From assembly GCF_004791165.1 (NCBI RefSeq), contig NZ_SRUZ01000003.1, forward strand, positions 434,001 through 498,000: DNA of 64,000 nucleotides, written 5' to 3'. This document shows, in pieces, positions 1 through 9,605 of this stretch (positions are counted from its first letter, which is position 1; every line of letters starts with the position of its first letter). The notes under the pieces are model-generated. The model ran no database searches and was not told where the DNA came from. It worked only from the letters and a program-made list of their open reading frames with translations. Source of the stretch: Mesorhizobium sp. M8A.F.Ca.ET.218.01.1.1. Its GTDB lineage: Bacteria; Pseudomonadota; Alphaproteobacteria; Rhizobiales; Rhizobiaceae. Position numbers and translations under genes: made by a program.

Positions 1-937
1 GGCTGCTTTTGCAGGTGTTGTTCGAATTGTATTGGTCGCACACGACCCGTTTGCTGTTGACGACCCGCTCGTGGTTGGTGACGACCTGCATGTCGCGGTA
101 GAGCGAGAACCGGGTCAGCATCTGGCCTTCCCCGGTTCCCCAGCCGGTCCCGCGCTTGTACCAGATGCCGTTGGTTTGCTGGGCGTATTTGTTGGCGGCG
201 TTCAGCGTCGACCAGTCGAAATTCTCGTTCGACACCGGCGACAACCCTTCGGTGTCCATCCACGACGCGTTGCCATTCCCGGGGCCGACATTGACCGAGG
301 CGGCAAAAGGCACGAGGCCGAATTGCACCGGCTTGTCGACCTGCTTGATCATGATCGCCTGCTGGGCCAGCGTGTCGACCAGCTGCTTGGAAGCAGTCTT
401 GAGAAGATCGATGCGCTTTTGCCCCGAGCCCGTGCCGAGCGTGGTCATCGATCCGGAATTGTCGAGCACCAGGGCAACTTCCAGCGTGTTCTTCAGCCGC
501 ACCTGCGAGCTGACGTTGAAGCTGAGCCTCTGGTTCGCATCGGTCGCCGATTTGCCGACGAATTGGGCGAAGGCGGGGTAGAAATAGGGTTTGTAGTTGA
601 GCTGGGCGGTCATGGTGAGCAGGCCGCCGCCGCTGGTGTTGCTTGGCAAGATGACGTTGAGCGTCGCGCTGGCGGGATCGATATCGTTCAAATTGGCGTT
701 GAAGAAGTCGAGCGCATAGGCTCTCAACTGGTCGTCGGTCGCACCTTCCGTCAGCCGGCGGGCCGTAGCGAAGTTGGCAGCGTCGAGCGCGTTCATCAAC
801 ATCTGCTTTTCGCGGTTCATTTCCGTGAAGTCGACAGCGAGCGCCAGACCGCCCATCAGCGGCACCATCGCCACAACCGTCATAAGAGCATAGTTGCCGC
901 GCCTGTCGCGGCGGAACTGACGCCAGATTTCATGCAT
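1..937 (-). CDS. TadG-like pilus assembly protein with vWA domain (3' end outside window)
   Basis: The C-terminal end lies beyond base 1, so about 312 residues are visible. The start at 937 (MHEIWRQFRRD) gives a basic head and a single membrane segment at about residues 14-36, as in TadE/TadG pseudopilin-like proteins. A von Willebrand A fold begins at about residue 150, with the metal-site motif LVLDNSGSM (Asp near residue 159). Such proteins are anchored in the inner membrane and take part in Flp/Tad pilus assembly; this role is inferred from the family. No other tad gene is visible, so the partner genes, if any, lie to the left. Confidence 0.75.
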   Translation of the reverse strand, partial: MHEIWRQFRRDRRGNYALMTVVAMVPLMGGLALAVDFTEMNREKQMLMNALDAANFATARRLTEGATDDQLRAYALDFFNANLNDIDPASATLNVILPSNTSGGGLLTMTAQLNYKPYFYPAFAQFVGKSATDANQRLSFNVSSQVRLKNTLEVALVLDNSGSMTTLGTGSGQKRIDLLKTASKQLVDTLAQQAIMIKQVDKPVQFGLVPFAASVNVGPGNGNASWMDTEGLSPVSNENFDWSTLNAANKYAQQTNGIWYKRGTGWGTGEGQMLTRFSLYRDMQVVTNHERVVNSKRVVCDQYNSNNTCKSS

Positions 938-1119
938 GTCTTGAAGCGGCCCCCGCCGACGGATTCTCGGTCGGCGCGAGCTTCCCACAGAACGCTGAAG
1001 GACGGGTTTGGGAAACCGCTCTATTGCTTGGTTGGCGCTTCACCAACCGCTAACCAATCAAAGGCCGCGGCTTGCGCCGCAATTCGTGCCGATGCGGGTG
1101 AAAGCTGGTGACAGCATGG

Positions 1120-1144
1120 GCCGGTTCGGATAATTCGAACCGGC
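1120..1144. terminator. Perfect 9-bp inverted repeat upstream of the HAD gene
   Basis: GCCGGTTCG and CGAACCGGC form a perfect hairpin with a 7-base loop. No T-run follows on either strand, so it may be a factor-dependent terminator or an mRNA structure in the leader of the gene at 1198. The rest of the 260-base gap from 938 shows only short repeats such as GGTTGG/CCAACC near 1030-1048. Confidence 0.4.
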
Positions 1145-1197
1145 TGCGGCGAACCGTCGGCCGCCGCACCCGCAACGATCATACTGAAGGAAACGGC

Positions 1198-2058
1198 ATG
1201 GCGGATTCGCCCGAAATCGTTGGCTCGCTCGAAGACGTGTCGAAAGCCTATTCGGCAATTCTCTGCGACGTCTGGGGCGTGGTGCACAATGGCGAGTGGC
1301 ATTTTCCGGCGGCCGCGGCCGCGCTGGCGGCGGCAAGGGCGACCGGCATTCCTGTCGTTCTGATCACCAATTCGCCACGCCGCAGTGCCGATGTCGTGGC
1401 ACAGATGAGCGTGATCGGCGTTCCGCCGTCAGCCTATGACCGTGTGGTGACCTCGGGCGACGTGACCCGCGACCTGATCGCGGAGGGCCCACGCAAAGTC
1501 TTCCACATCGGCGCCGACCGCGATTTGACCCTTTACGATGGCCTCGATGTCGAACTCGTCGAGGAATTCGAGGCCGCCGGCGTCGTGTGCACCGGGCTGT
1601 TCGACGACGAGGTTGAAAAACCCGAGGATTATACCGACCTGCTGCGCCGGTTGCGCGCCAGGAACTTGCCATTCATCTGCGCCAATCCCGATATCATGGT
1701 TGAACGCGGCGAACGGATCATCTGGTGCGCCGGTGCACTCGCACGCGACTACGCGCAGCTCGGCGGCCGCACGCTGATCGCCGGAAAACCCTATGCGCCG
1801 ATCTACGAGGTCGCGATGAAGGAGGTGGCCGAGATCCTCGGCCAGCCGGTTGAGCGTTCGCAAATACTGGCGATCGGCGATGGCATGATGACCGACGTCA
1901 AGGGCGCGGCCGACAATGGTTTCGACGTCCTCTATGTCTCCGGCGGCATTCACGCCCGCGACTACGGCGATCCATCCCGGCCGGATCCGGCAAGGCTTGG
2001 GCTCTTCCTGGAGCGGCACGGCTATCGTCCGGTGGCCGTCATCGCAAGGCTGCAGTAG
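1198..2058 (+). CDS. HAD superfamily class IIA hydrolase (TIGR01459-like)
   Basis: This 286-residue protein carries the HAD nucleophile region AILCDVWGVVHNG near residues 23-35, where the Asp of CDVWG is the expected phosphoaspartate residue, and a C-terminal GDGMMTDVKGA motif that binds Mg2+. The length and the DxWGV variant fit the class IIA phosphatase-like group common in alphaproteobacteria. The substrate is unknown. The start at 1198 follows a GAAGGAAA ribosome-binding site; the open frame extends upstream without conserved content. Its stop abuts ribF, so the two are probably co-transcribed, which hints at a phosphorylated small metabolite as substrate. Confidence 0.85.
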   Translation: MADSPEIVGSLEDVSKAYSAILCDVWGVVHNGEWHFPAAAAALAAARATGIPVVLITNSPRRSADVVAQMSVIGVPPSAYDRVVTSGDVTRDLIAEGPRKVFHIGADRDLTLYDGLDVELVEEFEAAGVVCTGLFDDEVEKPEDYTDLLRRLRARNLPFICANPDIMVERGERIIWCAGALARDYAQLGGRTLIAGKPYAPIYEVAMKEVAEILGQPVERSQILAIGDGMMTDVKGAADNGFDVLYVSGGIHARDYGDPSRPDPARLGLFLERHGYRPVAVIARLQ

Positions 2059-2064
2059 GTGGCA

Positions 2065-3045
2065 ATGGTCGCGTTCCAGCATCTTGCGACAACCGCGCCG
2101 CTGCCCGCCGATCTGCGAGGCGGCGTCGTTGCGATAGGCAATTTCGATGGCGTCCACCGTGGCCACCAGGCCGTTCTCGAACGGGCATTGGCGGAGGCCA
2201 AGCGGCGTGGCGTGCCGGCCCTGGTGCTGACCTTCGAACCGCACCCGCGAACGGTTTTCAAGCCTGATTTGCCGCTTTTCGTGCTGACGCCGCCACCGAT
2301 GAAGGCGCGGCTCTTGTCGCTGCTGGGCTTTGCCGCGCTCGTCGAGCAACCTTTCACGCGCGATTTCGCCTCGCTGTCGGCGGAAGCCTTCGTCACCGAT
2401 GTGCTGGAGAGGACGCTGGGCATCACCCATGCCGTGACCGGATTCGATTTCCATTTCGGCAAGGACCGCCAGGGCGGGCCGGCCTATCTGATGGCTGCCG
2501 GCGAGCGCCATGGCTTCGGTGTCACACTCGTCGACGCCTTTCGCGACGAAGGCGCCGAGGTGGTTTCGTCGAGCCGCATCCGTGCCTTGCTTTGCGAGGG
2601 CGAGGTGGCCGGGGCCGCCGGTCTGCTCGGCTATCGCTTCACGGTGGAAAGCGAGGTTGTCGGCGGCCAACAACTCGGGCGAACGCTCGGCTTTCCCACC
2701 GCCAACATGAGGCTTCCGGCGGCAGCCACGCTCAAGGAAGGTATTTACGCCGTCCGCTTCCGGCGCGCCGACGGCACGCTGCACGACGGCGTCGCCAGCT
2801 TTGGCCGCCGCCCGACCGTCGACGACCATGGCGCACCGCTCCTGGAAACCTTCGTCTTCGATTTTTCCGGCGATCTCTATGGCGAGACTTGCGAAGTGTC
2901 GTTCTTCGGCTTCCTGCGCAGCGAGATCAAGTTCGACGGGCTCGATGCGCTGGTGGCGCAGATGAAGCGCGATGAAGCCGAGGCACGCGCGCTGCTTGGC
3001 GGCGTCAAGCCGCTGTCCAGCCTGGACGCCGCGGTGGCGTTCTGA
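2065..3045 (+). CDS. ribF: Bifunctional riboflavin kinase / FAD synthetase
   Basis: RibF phosphorylates riboflavin to FMN and adenylylates FMN to FAD in the cytosol. The N-terminal FAD synthetase domain shows the nucleotidyltransferase signature GNFDGVHRGHQ (about residues 24-34). The C-terminal riboflavin kinase domain shows GFPTANMRLP, which binds the ribityl substrate. The 326-residue length is normal. I chose the ATG at 2065; a GTG at 2059 directly after the stop of the upstream gene is an alternative that adds only two residues. The gap to the HAD gene is 6 bases, so the pair is very likely one transcript. Confidence 0.95.
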   Translation: MVAFQHLATTAPLPADLRGGVVAIGNFDGVHRGHQAVLERALAEAKRRGVPALVLTFEPHPRTVFKPDLPLFVLTPPPMKARLLSLLGFAALVEQPFTRDFASLSAEAFVTDVLERTLGITHAVTGFDFHFGKDRQGGPAYLMAAGERHGFGVTLVDAFRDEGAEVVSSSRIRALLCEGEVAGAAGLLGYRFTVESEVVGGQQLGRTLGFPTANMRLPAAATLKEGIYAVRFRRADGTLHDGVASFGRRPTVDDHGAPLLETFVFDFSGDLYGETCEVSFFGFLRSEIKFDGLDALVAQMKRDEAEARALLGGVKPLSSLDAAVAF

Positions 3046-3076
3046 AGCATGACCCCGAAATGGGGGAGGCGAGTTC

Positions 3077-3631
3077 CTACCTCTTCAATGCAAGACCGAC
3101 GGCGATGAAGGTCCAGCCCTGGAAGATCAGGTCGATCGCCAGGAACAGTCCGAGCACCCACAGGCTGTTGACCGGCCAGCCCATGGCGATGATCAGGCCC
3201 GCGAGCACGCTGATGAGACCCGCCGCGACAATCCAGCCCCAGCCGCGCTCCGGGCGGTGGCTGTAGCCGACCCAGGCCCGCAGCGCGCCGGAAGCGACGA
3301 GCGCGACGGCCAGCAGGAAGGTCAGCACCGCCGAGGCCAGCAGCGGATTGTCGAAAGCGAAGAATCCGGCGACCGCATAAAGCAGTCCGCTGAGCAGCCA
3401 GTAGAAGAAGCGTCCCCAGGTCTTGACCCCGAAAGCATGCATGATCTCGATGATGCCGGCCACCAGCATCAGCCATCCAATGACATAGACGGAAGCCACC
3501 GTGGCGATGAACAGATTGCCGAAGGCGATGCCGCCGAGGATCAGCAGCACCACGCCCAGGCCGACGAACCATCCCCATTTGTCGCGCGTCTGGCCGATCG
3601 CGTTCTTCAGAGTATCGCCGTGCAAGGTCAT
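3077..3631 (-). CDS. HdeD family membrane protein (DUF308)
   Basis: This 184-residue protein consists almost entirely of hydrophobic stretches, about six predicted membrane segments in pairs, with the WGWFVGLGVVLLILGGIAF type start seen in the HdeD/DUF308 family. In enterobacteria HdeD is linked to acid resistance; here only membrane location is secure. The start at 3631 is preferred over ATGs at 3637 and 3661 because GGAGG lies 7 bases before it. It converges on ribF and is transcribed away from the MipA-like gene. Confidence 0.8.
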   Translation of the reverse strand: MTLHGDTLKNAIGQTRDKWGWFVGLGVVLLILGGIAFGNLFIATVASVYVIGWLMLVAGIIEIMHAFGVKTWGRFFYWLLSGLLYAVAGFFAFDNPLLASAVLTFLLAVALVASGALRAWVGYSHRPERGWGWIVAAGLISVLAGLIIAMGWPVNSLWVLGLFLAIDLIFQGWTFIAVGLALKR

Positions 3632-3808
3632 GTCCATGCCTCCATTGAGGGCCGCCAGCATGCAAGGACGTTACCCTCGGCGCCAACCCGCGTCCAGCCG
3701 GTCGCGGACGCGATGGTGCAGGCAATGCGAGCCGGTTGTCTCGTCCTTAAATCAAATTTTACCAAAGCCTCGTCAAAGCTGTCGCCGTATCGCGTTAGTG
3801 GAGTGGCC

Positions 3809-4621
3809 ATGAGTCCGGTCGGGAAGATTTCTGCAGCCTTGGCTACCGTCATGCTGGCTACGTCAGGCGCGGCCGAGGCCGGCGATGGCGCTTTCGGCTG
3901 GCTGTCCGGCGATTGGTATCTGACAGTCGGCGCGACCGGCATGGTGGCGCCCAATTTCGAGGGCGGCAAGAAGTACATGCTGAGCGCCCAGCCCATCATT
4001 TCGCTGGGCAAGGCCGGTCCCCAGGCGCGTTTCACGTCGCGCAACGACAACATTTCGCTGGCGCTCGTCGACGATGGCGGCGTCCGCGCGGGCCTGACCG
4101 GCAAGTACCTGTTCTCGCGTGACGACGGCGATGCCGACGAACTCAAGGGGCTGGACCCGGTGCGCTGGGGCGGCGAGGTCGGCGGCTTCTTCGAATTCTA
4201 CCCGACGGACTGGATGCGCGCACGTGCCGAATTGCGGCACGGCATCCGTGCCCATAATGGCTTTGTCGCTGATATCGCCGCCGATGCTTTCTACGACGTC
4301 ACGCCAACCGTCAGGATTTCGGGTGGCCCACGCGTGTCTTTTGCCTCGGCGAACTATTTCGATGCCTACTATGGCGTCAACGCGCAGGAAGCCGTGGCCT
4401 CGGGGCTGAGCCAGTACAATCCCGGCGGCGGCCTGAAATCCGTCGGCCTCGGCGGTGCCGTGACCTGGAAGGTGACCGATCCGATGACCGCCAGCCTGTT
4501 TGGCGAATATTCGCGCCTCGAAGGTCCGGCGGCCGATTCCAGCCTGGTCAAGGAGCGCGGCGACCGCAACCAGTTCATGGTCGGCGTGTCGACCACCTAT
4601 CGCTTCGACTTCAAGATGTAA
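3809..4621 (+). CDS. MipA/OmpV family outer membrane protein
   Basis: This 270-residue protein has a signal peptide (about residues 1-24, ending AEA) followed by alternating amphipathic strands typical of a beta barrel and an aromatic-rich C-terminal end (YRFDFKM). The order of motifs (GxYLxVGxxG-like N-terminus, FEGGKKY, YYGV, GEYSRLEGPA) matches MipA/OmpV proteins, outer-membrane barrels or scaffold proteins. The start at 3809 follows GTGGAG and gives a clean signal peptide; the open frame reaches far upstream without signal content. It is a single-gene unit divergent from the HdeD-like gene. Confidence 0.85.
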   Translation: MSPVGKISAALATVMLATSGAAEAGDGAFGWLSGDWYLTVGATGMVAPNFEGGKKYMLSAQPIISLGKAGPQARFTSRNDNISLALVDDGGVRAGLTGKYLFSRDDGDADELKGLDPVRWGGEVGGFFEFYPTDWMRARAELRHGIRAHNGFVADIAADAFYDVTPTVRISGGPRVSFASANYFDAYYGVNAQEAVASGLSQYNPGGGLKSVGLGGAVTWKVTDPMTASLFGEYSRLEGPAADSSLVKERGDRNQFMVGVSTTYRFDFKM

Positions 4622-4805
4622 GTGAATCGAACGAGACGCTTTATTCCTGCGCTCTTCTCCGCTAAAAGCCCAGCAATGACGAGCTTTTCGCGCCTTCGCG
4701 CGCCGACGATACGAATTACCAGCCCGGTGTTCCCGGCAGCCTGAAGGCTGTTGGAGCAGCCGGGACTATTGCGCGCGGCCTCTCGCGCTTTTCCAGATCA
4801 TCAAG

Positions 4806-4847
4806 GCATGTCGCCCAGAAGTGGCCCGGTTTGGGAAAACGGCATGC
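4806..4847. repeat. Nested palindromic element upstream of ileS
   Basis: Outer arms GCATGTCG and CGGCATGC (one G-T pair) enclose an inner stem CCCAGA/TTTGGG and a loop starting GTG and ending CGG, with a 4-base A bulge on the 3' side. This has the same architecture as the elements at 7891 and 51962 despite different stem sequences. The surrounding 4622-4905 gap also has an imperfect CCCGGC/GCCGGG hairpin near 4733-4767; no gene is seen there. Confidence 0.7.
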
Positions 4848-4905
4848 GTATAAAGTAAAATTCCAAGCCGCAAGCCACGTGGCCCGGCATGCACATGGCA
4901 GACCA

Positions 4906-7890
4906 ATGACCGACCAAAACCAATCAACGATCGACTATTCCAAGACCCTTTACCTGCCGCAGACGGAGTTTCCGATGCGCGCCGGCTTGCCCGAGAAGGA
5001 GCCCGTGCTTGTCAAGCGCTGGCAGGACATGGACCTCTACCGCAAGCTGCGCGAGAGCGCGGCCGGGCGCACGAAATACGTGCTGCATGACGGCCCGCCC
5101 TACGCCAACGGCAACATCCACATTGGCCACGCGCTGAACAAGATCCTCAAGGATGTCATCACCCGCTCGTTCCAGATGCGCGGCTATGACTCCAATTATG
5201 TGCCCGGCTGGGATTGTCACGGCCTGCCGATCGAATGGAAGATCGAGGAACAGTACCGCGCCAAGGGCAAGAACAAGGATGAGGTGCCGGTCAACGAATT
5301 CCGCAAGGAATGCCGTGAATTCGCCGCGCACTGGATCTCGGTGCAGGGTGGCGAGTTCCAGCGGCTTGGCGTCATCGGCGACTTCAAGAACCCTTACACG
5401 ACCATGGCCTTCCACGCCGAGTCGCGCATCGCCGGCGAATTGCTGAAATTCGCCATGTCTGGCCAGCTCTACCGCGGTTCGAAGCCGGTGATGTGGAGCG
5501 TCGTCGAGCGCACGGCGCTCGCCGAGGCCGAGATCGAGTACCAGGATTACGAGTCCGACACGATCTGGGCGAAGTTTCCGGTGGCCAATCTCGTCCTCGC
5601 CAGTGTTGTGGACGGGCAGCCGGCGGAGCTCGATCCGGACCTGAGCGGGCACTCGCTTGACCTGCTGGATGCCCATGTCGTCATCTGGACGACGACGCCA
5701 TGGACCATCCCTGGCAACCGCGCCGTCAGCTATTCGCCGCGCGTCGCCTATGGCCTCTACGAGGTGACGGCGGCCGAGAATGCGTTTGGCCCGCAGCCGG
5801 GCGAGAAGCTGATCTTTGCCGATGCCCTGGCCGAGGAAAGCCAGGCCAAGGCCAAGGTCACGTTGAAGCGCCTTCACGGCATCAGCGCAGAACAGCTTGG
5901 AAATCTTGTGCTTTCGCATCCCTTCAAGGGCCTCGGTGGCGGCTACGAGTTCCCGGTTGCGATGATCGCCGGCGAGCATGTCACCGATGATGCCGGCACG
6001 GGCTTCGTGCACACGGCTCCCGGCCATGGCCGCGAGGACTTTGATGCCTGGATGGATGCCGCGCCGGCGCTGCGCCAACGCGGCATCGACACCGAGATCC
6101 CGTTCACCGTCGACGATGCCGGCTTCTTCACCAAGGACGCGCCGGGCTTTGGCCCGGACCGCGAAGGCGGACCAGCGCGCGTCATCGACGACAACGGCAA
6201 GAAGGGCAACGCCAACCAGGCGGTCATCGACGAACTGATCAAGCGCAACGCGCTGTTCGCGCGCGGCCGGCTGAAGCACAGCTACCCGCATTCATGGCGT
6301 TCGAAGAAGCCGGTCATCTTCCGCAACACGCCGCAATGGTTCGTCTACATGGACAAGGACCTCGGTGATGGCACCACGTTGCGCAGCCGCGCGCTGAAGG
6401 CGATCGACGAGACGCGCTTTGTCCCGGCCGCCGGCCAGAACCGTATCCGCGCCATGATCGAGGAGCGCCCCGACTGGGTGCTGTCGCGCCAGCGCGCCTG
6501 GGGCGTGCCGATCGCCGTCTTCGCCGACGAGGACGGCAACGTGCTGAAGGACGAGGCGGTCAACCAGCGCATCATGGACGCCTTCGAGGCGGAGGGCGCT
6601 GACGCCTGGTTCGCGCCCGGCGCCAAGGAGCGCTTCCTCGGCAATCACGATGCCTCCAAATGGCGGCAGGTGATGGACATTCTTGACGTCTGGTTCGATT
6701 CGGGCTCGACCCATGTCTTCACCCTGGAAGACCGGCCCGACCTGAAGTGGCCGGCGGATGTCTATCTCGAAGGCTCCGACCAGCATCGCGGCTGGTTCCA
6801 CTCCTCACTGCTCGAAAGCTGCGGCACCAGGGGCAGGGCGCCTTACGACACCGTCGTCACCCATGGCTTCACCATGGACGAGGATGGCCGCAAGATGTCG
6901 AAATCGCTCGGCAACACGGTCGTGCCGCAGGATGTGATCAAGCAGTCCGGCGCCGATATCCTGCGGCTCTGGGTGGTGACGACCGACTATTGGGAAGACC
7001 AGCGGCTCGGCAAGAACGTGCTGCAGACCAACATCGATGCCTATCGCAAGCTGCGCAACACCATCCGCTGGATGCTGGGTACGCTCGCCCATGACGATGG
7101 TGAGGACGTGCCCCTGGAGACGATGCCGGAGCTGGAGCGGCTGATGCTGCACCGGTTGGCGGAGCTCGACGAGGTGGTGCGCCAGGGCTACGACGCCTTC
7201 GAGTTCAAGCGCATCACGCGCGCACTGCTCGATTTCATGGTGGTCGAGCTGTCGGCCTTCTATTTCGATATTCGCAAGGACGCGCTCTATTGCGATGGCC
7301 CGTCGAGCGTGAAGCGCAAGGCCTCGGTCCAGGTGGTGCGCCATCTCTTCGACTGCCTGGTGAGATGGCTGGCGCCGATGCTGCCCTTCACCATGGAAGA
7401 GGCCTGGCTCGACCGTCATCCCGATGCGGTCTCGGTACATCTCGACCAGTTCCCGCACATCCCTGCGAATTGGAAGAACGAGGCGCTGGCGGAGAAATGG
7501 CGCAAAGTCAGGCAGGTGCGCCGCGTCGTCACCGGCGCGCTCGAGATTGCGCGTGCCCAGAAGGTGATCGGCTCCTCGCTGGAGGCTGTACCGGTGGTCA
7601 CGATCAACGACGCGGCGCTCGAGGCGGCGATATCGGACGTCGACATGGCTGAAATGGCGATCACCAGCGATCTGGTCATTGCCCATGGCCACGCGCCGCA
7701 AACCGCCTTTGCCCTCGACGATGTCAAGGGCGTCGCCGTGGTGGTCGAGAAAGCGGAGGATCGCGGACTGGTCAAATGCGCGCGTTCCTGGCGCTACACG
7801 GCCGATGTCGGGCAGGATCCGGAATTCCCGGATGTTTCGGCACGTGATGCCGCCGTGCTGCACGAGTTGAAGGCGCTGGGAAGGCTCTAG
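4906..7890 (+). CDS. ileS: Isoleucyl-tRNA synthetase
   Basis: IleS charges tRNA-Ile with isoleucine and edits valine. This 994-residue class I synthetase has the HIGH-type motif in [15 protein letters not shown] (about residue 65-80), an editing domain with [12 protein letters not shown] (about 263-275) and [16 protein letters not shown] (about 365-380), and the KMSKS loop at about 662. The C-terminal part ends in [13 protein letters not shown] and lacks the usual CxxC...CxxC zinc knuckle. The start MTDQNQS at 4906 gives normal N-terminal length. Its stop is immediately followed by a triple palindromic repeat. Confidence 0.97.
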   Translation: MTDQNQSTIDYSKTLYLPQTEFPMRAGLPEKEPVLVKRWQDMDLYRKLRESAAGRTKYVLHDGPPYANGNIHIGHALNKILKDVITRSFQMRGYDSNYVPGWDCHGLPIEWKIEEQYRAKGKNKDEVPVNEFRKECREFAAHWISVQGGEFQRLGVIGDFKNPYTTMAFHAESRIAGELLKFAMSGQLYRGSKPVMWSVVERTALAEAEIEYQDYESDTIWAKFPVANLVLASVVDGQPAELDPDLSGHSLDLLDAHVVIWTTTPWTIPGNRAVSYSPRVAYGLYEVTAAENAFGPQPGEKLIFADALAEESQAKAKVTLKRLHGISAEQLGNLVLSHPFKGLGGGYEFPVAMIAGEHVTDDAGTGFVHTAPGHGREDFDAWMDAAPALRQRGIDTEIPFTVDDAGFFTKDAPGFGPDREGGPARVIDDNGKKGNANQAVIDELIKRNALFARGRLKHSYPHSWRSKKPVIFRNTPQWFVYMDKDLGDGTTLRSRALKAIDETRFVPAAGQNRIRAMIEERPDWVLSRQRAWGVPIAVFADEDGNVLKDEAVNQRIMDAFEAEGADAWFAPGAKERFLGNHDASKWRQVMDILDVWFDSGSTHVFTLEDRPDLKWPADVYLEGSDQHRGWFHSSLLESCGTRGRAPYDTVVTHGFTMDEDGRKMSKSLGNTVVPQDVIKQSGADILRLWVVTTDYWEDQRLGKNVLQTNIDAYRKLRNTIRWMLGTLAHDDGEDVPLETMPELERLMLHRLAELDEVVRQGYDAFEFKRITRALLDFMVVELSAFYFDIRKDALYCDGPSSVKRKASVQVVRHLFDCLVRWLAPMLPFTMEEAWLDRHPDAVSVHLDQFPHIPANWKNEALAEKWRKVRQVRRVVTGALEIARAQKVIGSSLEAVPVVTINDAALEAAISDVDMAEMAITSDLVIAHGHAPQTAFALDDVKGVAVVVEKAEDRGLVKCARSWRYTADVGQDPEFPDVSARDAAVLHELKALGRL

Positions 7891-8073
7891 TGCCTGTCGC
7901 CCAAAAGTGCGTAGCGGTTTTGGGATAAACGACAGGCACCAGATCAAGCGCGTGCCTGTCGCCCAAAAGTGCGTAGCGGTTTTGGGATAAACGACAGGCA
8001 CCAGATCAAGCGCGTGCCTGTCGCCCAAAAGTGCGCAGCGGTTTTGGGACAAATGACAGGCACCAGATCAAAG
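7891..8073. repeat. Three tandem 62-bp palindromic repeats after ileS
   Basis: Copies begin at 7891, 7953 and 8015. Copies 1 and 2 are identical; copy 3 differs at a few positions. Each unit folds as outer stem TGCCTGTCG/CGACAGGCA, inner stem CCCAAAA/TTTTGGG, an 11-base loop GTGCGTAGCGG and a 5-base ATAAA bulge. The array starts at the base after the ileS stop codon. It fits the short interspersed palindromes of rhizobia and may stabilise or terminate the ileS transcript. The rest of the gap to 8261 holds no recognised gene. Confidence 0.9.
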
Positions 8074-8261
8074 AAGTGCACAAATGCCACGCCGAACGGT
8101 GGAGATCTGGCCGCGCGTTGCCCTTAACGAGTGGTTGAGGTAAACACGCGAAACTCCGGAAGACAAATTGTCGCCGGATTTCCGTCGCAAGTGCTTGCAC
8201 GATGGGGACCGGATACAAAGCCGGTGCGATCGAGAGGCTGTCTAGAGTGGGACTTTTTGGC

Positions 8262-8939
8262 ATGACCGAGAGATATAACGCGCGCCTTGCGCTGTTGGCG
8301 CCGCTTGTCGTATCGGGCCTCGCTTTGTCCGGCTGCATGGGCTCTCCGACCTATGGCACCGACAAGACCGCTGCCGAACAGTTGGCCGGCGATCTGACAG
8401 GCGCCGTTTCCTTCGCGCCGAAGCACAAGGACCCGATCGACTACAAGCCGCGTCCCACTCTGGTGAAGCCGGCACCCGGCCAGAAGGAAGCGCTGCCTGC
8501 CCCGCAGGAAAGCATTCAGACGGCGAACGCCGGCTGGCCCGAATCGCCCGAGCAGCGCCGCGCGCGCCTGCGCGCCGACGCCACCGCGCACCAGAATGAC
8601 CCAGCCTACCAGGCGGAGATCGTCGACGACGTGCAGACGGATCCGGCTTCGGTGAAAAGGGCGATGGCTGAATCAGGATCCAGCCACCCGCCGGCGTGGA
8701 AACCCGCCGATTCCGACAAGGGCCGCGCTGCCGAGATCCAGCGCCGCCTTGCCGAAAGCAAGCAGGGCGACCCCAACACGCGTAAATATCTCAGCGAGCC
8801 GCCATTGCCCTACCGTGTCGCCTCCGATGCCGCGCCGCAGAACGAACTCGGCGAAGACGAGTACAAGAAGGAGCGCCGCCTCAAGGCAAAGGCCGAGGGC
8901 AAGAAGGGCGGCTGGTTCGACTGGTTGCCGTCGCTGTAA
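8262..8939 (+). CDS. Putative lipoprotein of unknown function
   Basis: This 225-residue protein begins with a lipoprotein signal: charged start MTERYNARL, a hydrophobic core, and lipobox LSGC with Cys at residue 25. The mature part is hydrophilic, charged and Pro/Ala/Lys-rich, probably partly disordered, ending in KKGGWFDWLPSL. I recognise no domain; homologous lipoproteins of unknown role next to tadA or ileS are known in rhizobia (inference). The start at 8262 places the lipobox correctly; the frame could extend to 8202. It is convergent with tadA. Confidence 0.7.
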   Translation: MTERYNARLALLAPLVVSGLALSGCMGSPTYGTDKTAAEQLAGDLTGAVSFAPKHKDPIDYKPRPTLVKPAPGQKEALPAPQESIQTANAGWPESPEQRRARLRADATAHQNDPAYQAEIVDDVQTDPASVKRAMAESGSSHPPAWKPADSDKGRAAEIQRRLAESKQGDPNTRKYLSEPPLPYRVASDAAPQNELGEDEYKKERRLKAKAEGKKGGWFDWLPSL

Positions 8940-8975
8940 GAACAGTCGCGCCGCCTTGTCGTGCGCGGCCTTGGC

Positions 8976-9425
8976 TCAGTCTCGACGCCCCCTGAAAAAA
9001 TCCTTCAGCAGCAGGCGCGCTTCGGTTTCGGCCATGCCCGGATAGATATCGGGTGTGTGATGGCAGGTCGAAGAAGTGAAGAAGCGTACGCCGTTGACCA
9101 CGGCGCCGCCCTTTTCGTCGGCGGCGCCGAAATAGAGACGGCGCAGCCTGGCGAAGGAGATGGCTCCGGCGCACATGGCGCAAGGTTCCAGTGTCACATA
9201 AAGATCGTGGCCGGTGAGCCGCTCGCTCGAGAGTTTGCCGCAGGCTTCACGGATCACCAGCATCTCTGCGTGCGCCGTCGGGTCGGCAAGCTCGCGCGTG
9301 CGGTTCCCGGCACTGGCAATGACCGTGCCGCCATTGGCGATCACCGCGCCGACCGGCACTTCGCCGCGCAAGGCTGCAGCTTCGGCCTCCTGCAGCGCCA
9401 GCGCCATGAAATCCGGCCTCTTCAA
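8976..9425 (-). CDS. tadA: tRNA-specific adenosine deaminase
   Basis: TadA converts adenosine-34 to inosine in tRNA-Arg(ACG), allowing wobble decoding. The 149-residue protein shows the cytidine/deoxycytidylate deaminase zinc signature: HAE (residues 53-55 region, in TAHAEM) with the proton-shuttling Glu, and PCAMC with two zinc-binding cysteines at about residues 82-85. The length is normal. The gene is transcribed away from the rluB-like gene, with a palindromic element between them. Confidence 0.95.
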   Translation of the reverse strand: MKRPDFMALALQEAEAAALRGEVPVGAVIANGGTVIASAGNRTRELADPTAHAEMLVIREACGKLSSERLTGHDLYVTLEPCAMCAGAISFARLRRLYFGAADEKGGAVVNGVRFFTSSTCHHTPDIYPGMAETEARLLLKDFFRGRRD

Positions 9426-9478
9426 GCGGTTTGTCTTCCCATTATATCCTCGCCACCCGGCGGTGATCCTGTTATGGA

Positions 9479-9583
9479 GCGCATCAACCCGAAAATCGGA
9501 CTCGATTTTCGGGAATGATCATGCGCCAAATCAAAAATGCTACAGCGTTCGTTGCGCGCCGAACGGATGTGCCACGCTGTAGC
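9479..9583. repeat. Composite double-hairpin repeat element between tadA and rluB-like gene
   Basis: Hairpin 1 (9479-9526) has outer arms GCGCAT/ATGCGC and a perfect 11-bp inner stem CCCGAAAATCG/CGATTTTCGGG. Hairpin 2 (9539-9583) has perfect 10-bp arms GCTACAGCGT/ACGCTGTAGC. The two together resemble mosaic rhizobial intergenic elements. Being in the leader of the gene at 9606 and upstream of tadA, the element may influence either transcript, which is not shown by sequence alone. Confidence 0.75.
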
Positions 9584-9605
9584 AGCGCAAACGGACAAAG
9601 GCCAC

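Noticed and set aside
7891..8073. CRISPR-like array
   Set aside because: The three units are contiguous palindromes without unique spacers, and no cas gene is present.
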